Source: DASTBU01 sp035711845 (GTDB lineage: Bacteria > Acidobacteriota > Vicinamibacteria > Vicinamibacterales > 2-12-FULL-66-21). Taken from it: DNA of 50,087 nt. Below are positions 33,010-42,263 of this stretch, in pieces. The stretch lies in NCBI GenBank assembly GCA_035711845.1, contig DASTBU010000179.1, forward strand, positions 1 through 50,087, written 5' to 3'. The translations under genes were made by a program, and so were the position numbers. The notes under the pieces were generated by a model. It saw only the letters and a list, made by a program, of their open reading frames with translations, had not been told where the DNA came from and did no database searches. Numbering within the stretch: the first letter of the stretch is position 1; the number at the start of each line of letters is the position of its first letter.

Positions 33010-34520
33010 AGTGTCCTCCAGCGCCGGCCCTCGCGTGCGACGAGCGCGTCAGCTTCGGGGGGCCCCCACTCGCCGGCTTCGTAGGTTGGGATCGTCGCGG
33101 CTCGCTCTTTGCGCCAGGTCTCGTGGACCGGAGTGATCAAGGCCCACGACGCCTCCACGAAATCGTGGCGCGCAAACAGGGTGGCATCGCCCACCATCGC
33201 GTCGAGGAGCAGCGTCTCGTACGCCTCGGGCACCTCTCGCCCGAACGTCGTGCCGTAGCGGAAGTTCATCATCACGGGCGCCAGCTGCATCCGGGTCCCG
33301 GGGAGCTTTGCCTCGAAACGCACGGTGATCCCTTCGTCCGGCTGGACGTTGACGATGAGAAGGTTCGGCGCCACGGGCGACGCGCTCACGCGGCGGAAGA
33401 TCTCGAGGGGTGGACGCCGGAACTGAATCGCGATCTCGGTCGTCCGCTTCGGGAGACGCTTCCCCGTGCGAAGGTAGAACGGCACGCCTGCCCAGCGCCA
33501 GCTGTCGAGCTCGCAGTGCAGCGCAACGTACGTCTCCGTGGTCGAGTGCTCGCTCACGCCGGGCTCCGACCGGTACCCCACTACATCCTCTCCGTTGACC
33601 CACCCGCTCCGGTATTGCGCCCGAACGACGTTCACATGCGAGGCATCGAGGAGCGGTTGGACGGACAGGAGCACGTCCATCTTGCGATCGCGCACGCTCT
33701 CGGCGGTGAACGCCGTGGGCGGCTCCATCGCGACGAGCGTCAGCAGCTGGATGAGGTGATTCTGGACCATGTCGCGCAGCGCCCCCGCGCCTTCGTAGTA
33801 GGCCGCGCGCCGCTCCACGCCCACGGTCTCCGCCGCCGTGATCTGCACGTGGTCGATATACCGACGATTCCAGATTGGCTCGAACATGCCGTTGGCGAAC
33901 CGGAACACGAGCAGGTTCTGGACGGTTTCCTTTCCGAGGTAGTGATCGATCCGGAAGACCTGTTTCTCCTCGAAGTGCTGGTGAATCGCGTGGTTCAAGT
34001 CGCGCGCCGAGTCGAGATCCTCGCCGAAGGGCTTCTCGACGATGACCCGGCGCCAGCCCTGCTCGCCGGGTCTGGAGAGCCCGGCCGCGCCAAGCTGTCC
34101 GACGACGGTGCCATAAACGGTGGGCGGGACCGCCAGGTAGTACAGGACCCCTTCCATGGCGCCGACGGCGCTCAACCTGGCCGTGATCTCCTGGTAGAGG
34201 ACGGGGTCGTCGAGCTCGCCCCGGACGTAGAACATGCGTGCGGCGAGCGAGGCTGCAACCTCGTCCTGAATCGCATCGGCGCCGACGAACTCGCGGAGGC
34301 TCTCGCGAAACTGCTGCCTGAAGGCTGCGTCGCTCAGCGGACTGCGCGCGACACCGATAACGGTGAAGTGGGCCGAGAGTCGATTGCCGCGCGACAGGTT
34401 GTACACCGCCGGCAGGAGCTTGCGCCGCGTCAGATCTCCGGAGGCGCCGAAGATCACCAGCGTCGTCGCCCCAGGCGTGGCCTCGATACGAAGACCGTCG
34501 ATGAGAGGGTTCGCCTGCAC
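33006..34520 (-). CDS. zwf: glucose-6-phosphate 1-dehydrogenase
   Basis: 504 residues. NADP-binding IFGASGDLTRRKLLPAVY at residues 23-40, active-site RIDHYLGKETVQN near residue 189, EKPFGEDLDSA and FYLRTGKRLPKR are all diagnostic. First step of the oxidative pentose phosphate pathway. I take GTG 34520 as start: it gives VQANPLIDGLR, the usual N-terminus, and has TACGCT 7 bases upstream. A TTG at 34592 would add 24 residues without family similarity. Heads the zwf-opcA-gnd operon. Confidence 0.94.
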   Translation of the reverse strand: MQANPLIDGLRIEATPGATTLVIFGASGDLTRRKLLPAVYNLSRGNRLSAHFTVIGVARSPLSDAAFRQQFRESLREFVGADAIQDEVAASLAARMFYVRGELDDPVLYQEITARLSAVGAMEGVLYYLAVPPTVYGTVVGQLGAAGLSRPGEQGWRRVIVEKPFGEDLDSARDLNHAIHQHFEEKQVFRIDHYLGKETVQNLLVFRFANGMFEPIWNRRYIDHVQITAAETVGVERRAAYYEGAGALRDMVQNHLIQLLTLVAMEPPTAFTAESVRDRKMDVLLSVQPLLDASHVNVVRAQYRSGWVNGEDVVGYRSEPGVSEHSTTETYVALHCELDSWRWAGVPFYLRTGKRLPKRTTEIAIQFRRPPLEIFRRVSASPVAPNLLIVNVQPDEGITVRFEAKLPGTRMQLAPVMMNFRYGTTFGREVPEAYETLLLDAMVGDATLFARHDFVEASWALITPVHETWRKERAATIPTYEAGEWGPPEADALVAREGRRWRTL

Positions 34521-34527
34521 CCTGTTC

Positions 34528-34533
34528 AGCGTA
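34528..34533 (-). promoter_or_regulatory. -10-like TACGCT before zwf
   Basis: TACGCT on the minus strand, 7 bases before GTG 34520. Spacing fits leaderless transcription. No clear -35. Confidence 0.4.
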
Positions 34534-34617
34534 CAGGTGCTCCACGGATCGACGCAAGCAGGTGCGAAAGAAGAGCGGGCGAGGTCGTACAAGCCCGCGC
34601 GTCAACGCTCGCCGGCG

Positions 34618-35838
34618 TTACTTCTGCTGTCCGATTCTCTGAAGGTACGCTGTCGCTCCGGGCGTGCCGAGCAGCCGCAGCTGTCCGAGCACTTCCTGGC
34701 GCAGCAACCCGTCTCGTTCACGCTCGGCAATCTGAATCAGCTCGTTCTCGGCGCGTGCGTTGAACAGGCTCAGGATGATCGGCCGCTTCGTGTTATGACT
34801 GGCCTTCGCATACAGGATCCGAAGCTCGCTGGCCCCGCCGGCGCGTCCGAGCATCATGATCGCACCGGATCGCAGATCCAGGTTCGCTTCCGACTGGGCA
34901 ATGGTGAACAGTGGCGCGCGCGCCCTCAATTCGCCGAGCGACCGCACGACCTGGCGTTTCACGGCAAGCGTGCCGGTGGGGTACACCTGCAACAGCTCCT
35001 CGGACGCGCCCGGCCCGCTGAACCGCGCCAGCTCACGGACAGCCGCCACCCGCACGGGCTGCGGTCCGGTCCGCGCCACCTGCACCACGGTTTCACGCGC
35101 CTGGGGTCGATCGGACTGCGCCAGCACGAACACCGCACGGCTCGCGGAGTCCGCATTGTCCGCCTCGAGCGCGATCTGCTTCAGCATCGGGATGGCCTTG
35201 TCCGCGTCGGTGCGAATGAGGTGCCGGAGAGCTTGAATCCGCAGATCGAGATCCGGAAAGTAGCCATCGGGAAACCAGAACGCCGCGGGCGCGGGAGGCA
35301 CCGGCGCGACCGAAGGGCTCAACGGCGTTGGAGGCGCCGGTAACGCCGCAGGTGCCGGCATGGGCGGGTTCCGTGGCACAGTCCCGGGCCGAGGTGGTGG
35401 GGGAGGAAGCGGCGCCGTCGCCGCCGGAGGAGGAGCAGGGGGAGCGGGCAGCGCGGTTCTCCACAGCACATCGCTGCGCCCCAGCCGCACCGCAATCTCG
35501 ATCTGAAGTGCCCTCGCCGGCTTTACCCAACGGCTCGAGGGGTGAGACCGTTCGAGCTCGTTGATGGTGCGCAGAGAGGAGGCGGAATCACCGATCTGGT
35601 TGAAGCTGTGGGCGAGCCAGAACAGCACTTCATCCTTGCTGGTTTCCTTTGGATCGCGAGACGCGGCGCGAAGCTCCTCGACGGCCCGGTTCCATTGTTC
35701 CTCGGCTATGAAGTCCTTGGCGCGCGTGAGCCGCTTCGATTCCGGCGCCGGAGGCTCCGCGAACGCCACGCCAGCCTCAGCGCCCCAGCACACGCATGCC
35801 ATCGCAACAACGGCCACCCGCGCAACCTTGATGTTCAT
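34618..35838 (-). CDS. exported TPR/HEAT-repeat protein
   Basis: 406 residues. Signal peptide from ATG 35838 (MNIKVARVAVVAMACV, cleavage near AFA), a TPR-like segment (about 35-110, EEQWNRAVEELRAASRDP, WLAHSFNQIGDSASSLRTI), a Pro/Ala-rich linker of roughly 60 residues (130-190), then HEAT-type repeats to the end (RIQALRHLIRTDADKAI, VAAVRELARFSGPG, LRSGAIMMLGRAGG). GGGGAAG lies 6 bases upstream of the ATG. Third gene after an ECF sigma factor and its anti-sigma factor, so perhaps a regulated envelope scaffold or part of the signal path. Function unknown. Confidence 0.75.
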   Translation of the reverse strand: MNIKVARVAVVAMACVCWGAEAGVAFAEPPAPESKRLTRAKDFIAEEQWNRAVEELRAASRDPKETSKDEVLFWLAHSFNQIGDSASSLRTINELERSHPSSRWVKPARALQIEIAVRLGRSDVLWRTALPAPPAPPPAATAPLPPPPPRPGTVPRNPPMPAPAALPAPPTPLSPSVAPVPPAPAAFWFPDGYFPDLDLRIQALRHLIRTDADKAIPMLKQIALEADNADSASRAVFVLAQSDRPQARETVVQVARTGPQPVRVAAVRELARFSGPGASEELLQVYPTGTLAVKRQVVRSLGELRARAPLFTIAQSEANLDLRSGAIMMLGRAGGASELRILYAKASHNTKRPIILSLFNARAENELIQIAERERDGLLRQEVLGQLRLLGTPGATAYLQRIGQQK

Positions 35839-35891
35839 AGTTCTTCCCCAGAAGCAGCCGTTCCGGTTTCTCGGCTTGGGACGCTTTCTGC

Positions 35892-36680
35892 TCACATGCC
35901 AACCGTCGTCACATTCATCTTCGTCAACAGATCGCGCTTTCGAATCAGGCTCTGTATCTGTTCCAGCGTGGCGGGCTCCCTGTCGCTCGACAGTGAAGCC
36001 TGCAGCAGTACCAGCTCCAAATCCGCCATCGTCCTGGCGAGCGCAGTCATGCCGCGATCTTCCGCCGCCTCCCGGTAGAGGCGCGTGTCACTCAGGAGCG
36101 TGGAGGCAAGCGCCCGTTCGTATTCCCACTCCCCCGTTTCGACAGGGTTCTTGTTCGCCAGGCCCAGAACCACGAGCTTCGATCGTTCGAAGTGCTGCTC
36201 GCTCAACGAGGCGAACGCGGCGTCAGCCGACCATGCACTGCCGGCAGGCTCCGGCGCCGCCGGCGGCACGTTGAGACCTTCCGCGATTGTCGGATTGGCG
36301 ACCTCCGCGGATCGGGACCGGACGATGTACCCGATGCTCAGGGTCGCGAGGGCGAAGAGCGCCGCCATGGCGAGGAGTGCGACGTGGCGATTCGAACGGA
36401 GAACCCGCGGAGGAGGCGGCCGCACGCCGGTTGGCTGGGGCCCTTGCGGGATCGCACGACCGAGGCCCTGCATGAAGGCGGTCCAGTCGCCGGCAGGCGG
36501 AGCGCACACATCGGGCCGTGCGGCCAGGGCCGAACGGATCATTCGCAGCTCGTCGAGCGCCTGTCGGCACTCCGCGCAGGACGCGAGGTGCCGCTCGGCT
36601 TGGACGTGCGACAGCTCGTCGAGCTCGCCGTAAAAATACAGTTCGATGGTGCCGGACGCCTGTAGGGTGCAAGCAGTCAC
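35892..36680 (-). CDS. membrane-anchored zinc-finger anti-sigma factor
   Basis: 262 residues. The N-terminal zinc-finger HERHLASC-type motif is seen as HLASCAECRQAL (HxxxCxxC) at about residues 30-41, the signature of ZAS-type anti-sigma factors. One membrane helix (HVALLAMAALFALATLSIGY) lies near residue 105, followed by a helical periplasmic domain of about 130 residues. GTG 36680 overlaps the sigma factor stop as GTGA, the standard pairing. It would hold the sigma factor at the membrane until a signal releases it. Confidence 0.88.
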   Translation of the reverse strand: MTACTLQASGTIELYFYGELDELSHVQAERHLASCAECRQALDELRMIRSALAARPDVCAPPAGDWTAFMQGLGRAIPQGPQPTGVRPPPPRVLRSNRHVALLAMAALFALATLSIGYIVRSRSAEVANPTIAEGLNVPPAAPEPAGSAWSADAAFASLSEQHFERSKLVVLGLANKNPVETGEWEYERALASTLLSDTRLYREAAEDRGMTALARTMADLELVLLQASLSSDREPATLEQIQSLIRKRDLLTKMNVTTVGM

Positions 36681-37249
36681 GCGCGGCCTCCAGCCGTGAC
36701 GTTCGCGGCGGTCAAGGCCTGGCGTAAGCGGTGGACCGCGGCATGGAGCTGGCGCTTGACCGTGCCTTCCGCCAGACCCAGCGCTTCGGCGATCTCGCAG
36801 AGCTTGAGGCCCTGATGATGCCTCATCACGAAGACGATTCGCTGCCCCGGGGGCAGCCGTGCGATTTCGGATTCCAGAACCCCGCCGAGCTCGCTCGCGT
36901 AGGCCTGATCCTCGGGCCCGGGCAGGCCTTCCGGTGTGCTCTGGAGCGTGTGCTCGGCCTCCTCGCCAAAGGGCGCCGAGGCGGCCGGCGACTGTCGGCG
37001 GCGGTGATCGATGCACGCGTTCATGGCGATGCGATACAACCAGGAGGTGATCTGGGCATCCTGACGGAACCGGTCCAGCGACCGGTAGACCTTGATGAAG
37101 ACCTCCTGGGCGATGTCCTCGGCGTCGTGGTGGTTCCCAGCAAATTGATAGGCTACTCGATAGACCATCGAACGATGCCGCTCGACGAGCAGCTGAAAGG
37201 CGGTCGGGTCGCCGCCCGCAGCGCGGGTAATGAGATCCGAATCAGCCAT
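36677..37249 (-). CDS. ECF-type RNA polymerase sigma factor
   Basis: 190 residues, sigma-70 regions 2 and 4 only. Region 2: DAEDIAQEVFIKVYRSLDRF and SWLYRIAMNACIDHRRR; region 4: LPPGQRIVFVMRHHQGLKL and EIAEALGLAEGTVKRQLHAA. A 30-residue acidic linker joins them. RpoE-like. Its cognate anti-sigma factor overlaps downstream. The upstream 202-base spacer, shared with divergent typA, contains GGAAC (an ECF -35 type motif) but no partner -10 at normal spacing, so autoregulation is not shown. Confidence 0.9.
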   Translation of the reverse strand: MADSDLITRAAGGDPTAFQLLVERHRSMVYRVAYQFAGNHHDAEDIAQEVFIKVYRSLDRFRQDAQITSWLYRIAMNACIDHRRRQSPAASAPFGEEAEHTLQSTPEGLPGPEDQAYASELGGVLESEIARLPPGQRIVFVMRHHQGLKLCEIAEALGLAEGTVKRQLHAAVHRLRQALTAANVTAGGRA

Positions 37250-37439
37250 TCAGGGCCCGTGCATGATGTATGACGGTCGAAGGCCGCCGCCGGTTGATCG
37301 TTCCGGACAAATTGCAGCCCTGCCTGCCTAAACCTATCAGCATGTTGACGTTTGGCCCGCCTTCACCCGGAAGCGCAATGCGTGGCGGAAGCACGCTGAA
37401 GCTGAAGTACTCCAACCTTCCTGGTTCAGCCTTTCCCTT

Positions 37440-37445
37440 TATACT
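37440..37445 (+). promoter_or_regulatory. -10 element TATACT of typA
   Basis: TATACT with 6 bases to the ATG at 37452, the spacing of a leaderless transcript. GGTGAG directly touches the ATG and is too close to act as a ribosome binding site. The -35 region is poorly conserved. Confidence 0.5.
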
Positions 37446-37451
37446 GGTGAG

Positions 37452-39287
<1,836 letters not shown>

Positions 39288-39289
39288 GC

Positions 39290-39390
39290 TCACGTACGAC
39301 GTACGACGTGCGCCGTGCAACGTGCTACATGCACGTGCGAGGTGCGCGTGCGATGTGCGACCTGTCACGTGCGACGTGCCATGTGCGACT
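39290..39390. repeat. CACGTGCGA repeat, left arm
   Basis: Degenerate GTGCGACGTGC / CACGTGCGA units. The outer end TCACGTACGACGT (39290-39302) is a perfect inverted match to ACGTCGTACGTGA at 39965-39977, the outer end of the right arm. Confidence 0.8.
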
Positions 39391-39407
39391 ACGGATTACG
39401 GAAGCGT

Positions 39408-39413
39408 TAGACT
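39408..39413 (+). promoter_or_regulatory. -10-like TAGACT
   Basis: TAGACT with 6 bases to ATG 39420. Same spacing as at typA. No good -35; the region upstream is the repeat arm. Confidence 0.4.
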
Positions 39414-39419
39414 GTGCCC

Positions 39420-39854
39420 ATGTCCACTCCATTCGAGAGCGCGCTGCTGAACCTCAAGCTGTTCGAGCTTCGGCGCGAGCCGGTTTTGCGCGAGGCGCGG
39501 CACTGGTTCATTCGGGATTTCAACCCCGACACCTTCGAAGAAGCGATCGCGATAGTCAGCGGTGAGCGTAACGCCTCGTTCCGCATGGTCCTTGGGTACT
39601 GGGACATGGCGGCCTCGCTCGTGACGAGCGGCGCGATCGAAGCCACCTCGTTTCTCGCCGCGCACGGCGAGATCTTCGCCGTGTTCGGAAAGATCCAACC
39701 ATTCCTGGATCAGGCCAGGACCGCGACCGACGAACCCGACTTCTGCAGGCATCTCGAGGCCGTCGTCCTGCAAGCCCCGGACGCCCAGGCCATCCTGACC
39801 CGCCGCCGCGAAGCCTGGCGAGCCGCAGCCAGGCGCCGCGCCGCCAACACATGA
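39420..39854 (+). CDS. hypothetical protein between inverted repeat arms
   Basis: 144 residues, not recognised. Mostly helical: FESALLNLKLFELRREPVLR, an aromatic stretch ARHWFIRDFNPDTFEEAIA, a mildly hydrophobic middle (FRMVLGYWDMAASLVTSGAI) and an Arg-rich C-terminus. No signal peptide and no clear membrane segment. A GTG at 39414 is also in frame but lies inside the expected promoter spacing. The gene is bracketed by CACGTGCGA-type arrays in opposite orientations, which is unusual. Codon use looks like that of its neighbours, so it is probably a real gene of unknown role. Confidence 0.6.
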   Translation: MSTPFESALLNLKLFELRREPVLREARHWFIRDFNPDTFEEAIAIVSGERNASFRMVLGYWDMAASLVTSGAIEATSFLAAHGEIFAVFGKIQPFLDQARTATDEPDFCRHLEAVVLQAPDAQAILTRRREAWRAAARRRAANT

Positions 39855-39855
39855 C

Positions 39856-39977
39856 GTGCGTTCGTCACACCTAGCACGTGGGACGTCGCACGTGGCACGT
39901 CGCACGTGGCACCGCACCTCGCACGTCGCACGTGACAAGTAGCACGTGGCACATCGCACGTAGCACGTCGTACGTGA
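39856..39977. repeat. GCACGTCGC repeat, right arm
   Basis: GCACGTCGCACGTGGCACG-type units filling the gap between the hypothetical gene and the convergent YbaK-like gene; inverted relative to the left arm at 39290-39390. Outer end ACGTCGTACGTGA at 39965-39977. Confidence 0.8.
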
Positions 39978-40469
39978 CTAGATGCTCACCCACCTCACCA
40001 CGTTCCCCCGCGACGCGAGGAATCGTTGGAAATCCGGAACCGAGATCGTCAGGCTGGCCGTGTTGATGTTGGGGTGGAAGATCAGCCGATCGGCACCGCG
40101 GAGATCCTCGTCGATGATGACTGTCACCGCGTTCCGGCTGTCGTTGAGGAGGCCGAACGGCGAAACCGAACCGGGCGTCAGCCCGAGGTTGCCCATCAGG
40201 CGCTGCGGGGATCCGAAACTGAGGCGATCGTCGCCAATCACCTTCACCAGGCGCCTGAGATCGGCCTCTTTCCCCACCTCGAGGATGACGAGATAGTGGC
40301 GATCCCCCTTCTTGTTGCGCAGAAACAGATTCTTGACCCGGGTCGCGACGATGCCTGCCCAGTGCTCGGCCGCTTCTTCTGAGGTGAACACCGCAGGGTG
40401 CGTGTAGCGTTCGTACGAAATGCCGAGGGCGTCGAGCGCTCCGCACACCTGTTCGACAGGGTCGCTCAT
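39978..40469 (-). CDS. YbaK/ProX-type aminoacyl-tRNA deacylase
   Basis: 163 residues. Family features: YERYTHPAVFTSEEAAEHWA at the N-terminus, VKNLFLRNKKGDRHYLVIL (the conserved KNLFL strand and active-site Lys), DRLSFGSPQRLMGNLGLTPG and SPFGLLND. These enzymes hydrolyse mischarged tRNA, for example Ala-tRNAPro for ProX-like members; the PrdX/ProX type is closest here. ATG 40469 has TATGAT 7 bases upstream and no ribosome binding site. An upstream in-frame ATG at 40481 lies within the hexamer. Confidence 0.88.
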   Translation of the reverse strand: MSDPVEQVCGALDALGISYERYTHPAVFTSEEAAEHWAGIVATRVKNLFLRNKKGDRHYLVILEVGKEADLRRLVKVIGDDRLSFGSPQRLMGNLGLTPGSVSPFGLLNDSRNAVTVIIDEDLRGADRLIFHPNINTASLTISVPDFQRFLASRGNVVRWVSI

Positions 40470-40476
40470 GAGCCCG

Positions 40477-40482
40477 ATCATA
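40477..40482 (-). promoter_or_regulatory. -10 element TATGAT of the deacylase gene
   Basis: TATGAT on the minus strand, 7 bases before ATG 40469; leaderless-type spacing. Confidence 0.45.
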
Positions 40483-40497
40483 CCTGGGGCGCCAGGC

Positions 40498-40926
40498 TCA
40501 TCGGCGCCGGGGTGCCCGGAGCACCTCGACCCTGACTCGAACCAACCCGTCTCGCACGAAGCCGAGTCGCCTGGCCGCTCCTTTAGAGACGTCGATGATG
40601 GTGCCCTTTCGATAGTTCCTCCCGTACGGGCCACGGTCGATCACCCGGAGCACGACGCGGCGGCCGTTCTCCAGGTTCGTGACGCGCACGAGCGTGCCGA
40701 GGGCCAGCGTCCGATGCGCCGCCACCATGTCGGCCTGGTCGAAGACCTCTCCGCTCGCGGTCTCCTCGCCGTGAAAACCGGGACCGTAGTAGGATGCGAG
40801 GCCGGTCTGCACCCGTTGTCCCGGCTCGCGACCGCCGTAGGGGCGGCCGGCAACCTGGGACTCTGGGGCGCAGGACACCAGCACAGCCAGAAGCCAGACG
40901 GGCAACGCGGGGCTACATCGCCGCAT
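40498..40926 (-). CDS. rlpA: RlpA-family septal ring lipoprotein
   Basis: 142 residues. Lipoprotein signal with lipobox LVSC near residue 19. The double-psi beta-barrel domain follows: TGLASYYGPGFHGEETASGE, MVAAHRTLALGTLVRVTNLE and the catalytic-region VIDRGPYG. RlpA proteins are lytic transglycosylases that act on denuded peptidoglycan; the His and Asp positions of the active site are present. No SPOR domain is attached. ATG 40926 has AGGTGA 6 bases upstream. Divergent from the HD gene. Confidence 0.87.
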   Translation of the reverse strand: MRRCSPALPVWLLAVLVSCAPESQVAGRPYGGREPGQRVQTGLASYYGPGFHGEETASGEVFDQADMVAAHRTLALGTLVRVTNLENGRRVVLRVIDRGPYGRNYRKGTIIDVSKGAARRLGFVRDGLVRVRVEVLRAPRRR

Positions 40927-40984
40927 TCCGAATCACCTGAAAGATCCAAGCCAACGGGGCCCGGTTCAGCTCGCGGAGCCAACG

Positions 40985-41557
40985 ATGAGTAGTCTCAGCA
41001 GCAGGTTCGACGAGGCCTTCCGATACGCGCATGAGGTGCATGGCTCGCAGACGCGCAAGGGTACGTCCACCCCATACATCGGGCACCTCATGGGCGTCGC
41101 CTCGATCGTGCTCGACGATGGTGGAACCGAGGATGAGGCAATCGCTGCGCTCCTCCACGATGCGCCCGAGGACCAGGGCGGGCGAGCCCGACTCGAGGAG
41201 ATCCGCTCCCGTTTCGGGGAGCCGGTAGCGCGGATCGTGGAGGACTGCACCGACTCCTGGGAGTCTCCGAAGCCTGAGTGGCTCGGACGCAAGCGGGCCT
41301 ACGTTCAGCATGCCCGGCACCTGCCTGCCGCCAGCCTGCGTGTTTCCGCCGCGGACAAGGTCCACAATGCCTATGCCATCCTGCGCGACCTCAGAAACCT
41401 GGGAGAACAGGTCTGGGAGCGGTTCAATGCCGGGCCCGACGACGTCATCGACTACTACGAGTCGCTGGTGCGGGCCTACCGACAGGCGGGCGGCGGCAGG
41501 CTGGTGGACGAGCTGGATCGGATCGTTCGGGGCATTCAACGGGAAATGGGATATTGA
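40985..41557 (+). CDS. HD-domain hydrolase, small (p)ppGpp hydrolase type
   Basis: 190 residues. HD metal site: His34 in TPYIGHLMGV, His58-Asp59 in LLHDAPED with the Glu62-Asp63 pair, and a later Asp in SAADKVHN. The RKGTSTPYIGH pattern matches the hydrolase half of RelA/SpoT proteins and stand-alone SAH/MESH1 proteins, which remove pyrophosphate from (p)ppGpp. No synthetase or TGS domain is attached. GGAG lies 6 bases before the ATG. Substrate is inferred from the family and not proved. Confidence 0.8.
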   Translation: MSSLSSRFDEAFRYAHEVHGSQTRKGTSTPYIGHLMGVASIVLDDGGTEDEAIAALLHDAPEDQGGRARLEEIRSRFGEPVARIVEDCTDSWESPKPEWLGRKRAYVQHARHLPAASLRVSAADKVHNAYAILRDLRNLGEQVWERFNAGPDDVIDYYESLVRAYRQAGGGRLVDELDRIVRGIQREMGY

Positions 41558-41630
41558 CCCTGTGATGCGGACCGACGGCAAGATCGGCTATAACTGAATA
41601 CCTGACTGCAGAGGAAAGGAGCCGACGCTC

Positions 41631-42191
41631 ATGCGAGTTCGACACGTGGCCCTCGCCACATTGTTCACGGCAGCTGCGCTGACCGTGCCTGCCATGGCCC
41701 AGCAGGCCGGAACGCTCAGAACGCCGGACGTCATCTTCGTGCCCACCCCGCCCGAGGTGGTGGATGCCATGCTCAAGCTGGCCAATGTCACGGGCAAGGA
41801 TACGGTGTTCGACCTGGGCTGCGGGGACGGCATCATCGTAGCCACTGCGGCACAGAAATTCGGGGCCCAGGCCGTCGGTATCGACATCGATCCTCAGCGA
41901 GTGAAGGAGGCCAACGAGCGCGTTCAGAAGGCCGGCGTGACCGACAAGGTCAAGATCCTCAACGAAGACCTCTTCGAGGCCAACATCAGCCCGGCGACGG
42001 TCGTCACGCTGTACCTCCTGCCGTCGCTCAACCAGAAGCTCATCCCGAAGCTCAACAAGGATCTCAAGCCCGGCACACGGATCGTCTCGCAGAGCTTTGA
42101 CATGGGCGACGAGTATCCGCCCGAGAAGACCGTGGACGTCAACGGCCGCATGGTCTACCTGTGGACCGTTCCGATGAAGAAAAAGCAATAA
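41631..42191 (+). CDS. methyltransferase-fold protein with signal peptide
   Basis: 186 residues. A convincing signal peptide opens the protein (LATLFTAAALTVPAMAQQ, cleavage after AMA near residue 23), yet the mature part is a class I SAM methyltransferase fold with motif I VFDLGCGDGIIVATAA, acidic strand GIDIDPQRV and TLYLLPSLNQKL. An envelope location is odd because SAM is cytoplasmic. AAAGGAG lies about 9 bases before the ATG, and TATAAC (41590-41595) is a likely -10. Convergent with the dynamin-like gene, separated by a hairpin repeat. Confidence 0.8.
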   Translation: MRVRHVALATLFTAAALTVPAMAQQAGTLRTPDVIFVPTPPEVVDAMLKLANVTGKDTVFDLGCGDGIIVATAAQKFGAQAVGIDIDPQRVKEANERVQKAGVTDKVKILNEDLFEANISPATVVTLYLLPSLNQKLIPKLNKDLKPGTRIVSQSFDMGDEYPPEKTVDVNGRMVYLWTVPMKKKQ

Positions 42192-42262
42192 GAAAGGTGG
42201 AAGGCTGAAGGGGGAAGGCTGAAGCAACTTCCCCCTTCAGCCTTCATCCTTCATCCTTTCTT
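42192..42262. repeat. GGCTGAAG hairpin between convergent genes
   Basis: An 18-bp perfect stem, 42200-42217 with 42228-42245 (GAAGGCTGAAGGGGGAAG and its complement), sits midway between the convergent stops. Outer bases (AAGAAAGG / CCTTTCTT) also pair. Likely acts as a bidirectional terminator and is made of the same GGCTGAA motif as other spacers. Confidence 0.8.
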
Positions 42263-42263
42263 C

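Noticed and set aside
37250..37451. ECF-type autoregulated promoter before the sigma gene
   Set aside because: GGAAC is present on the minus strand but no matching -10 lies at 16-17 bases, so I do not call it.
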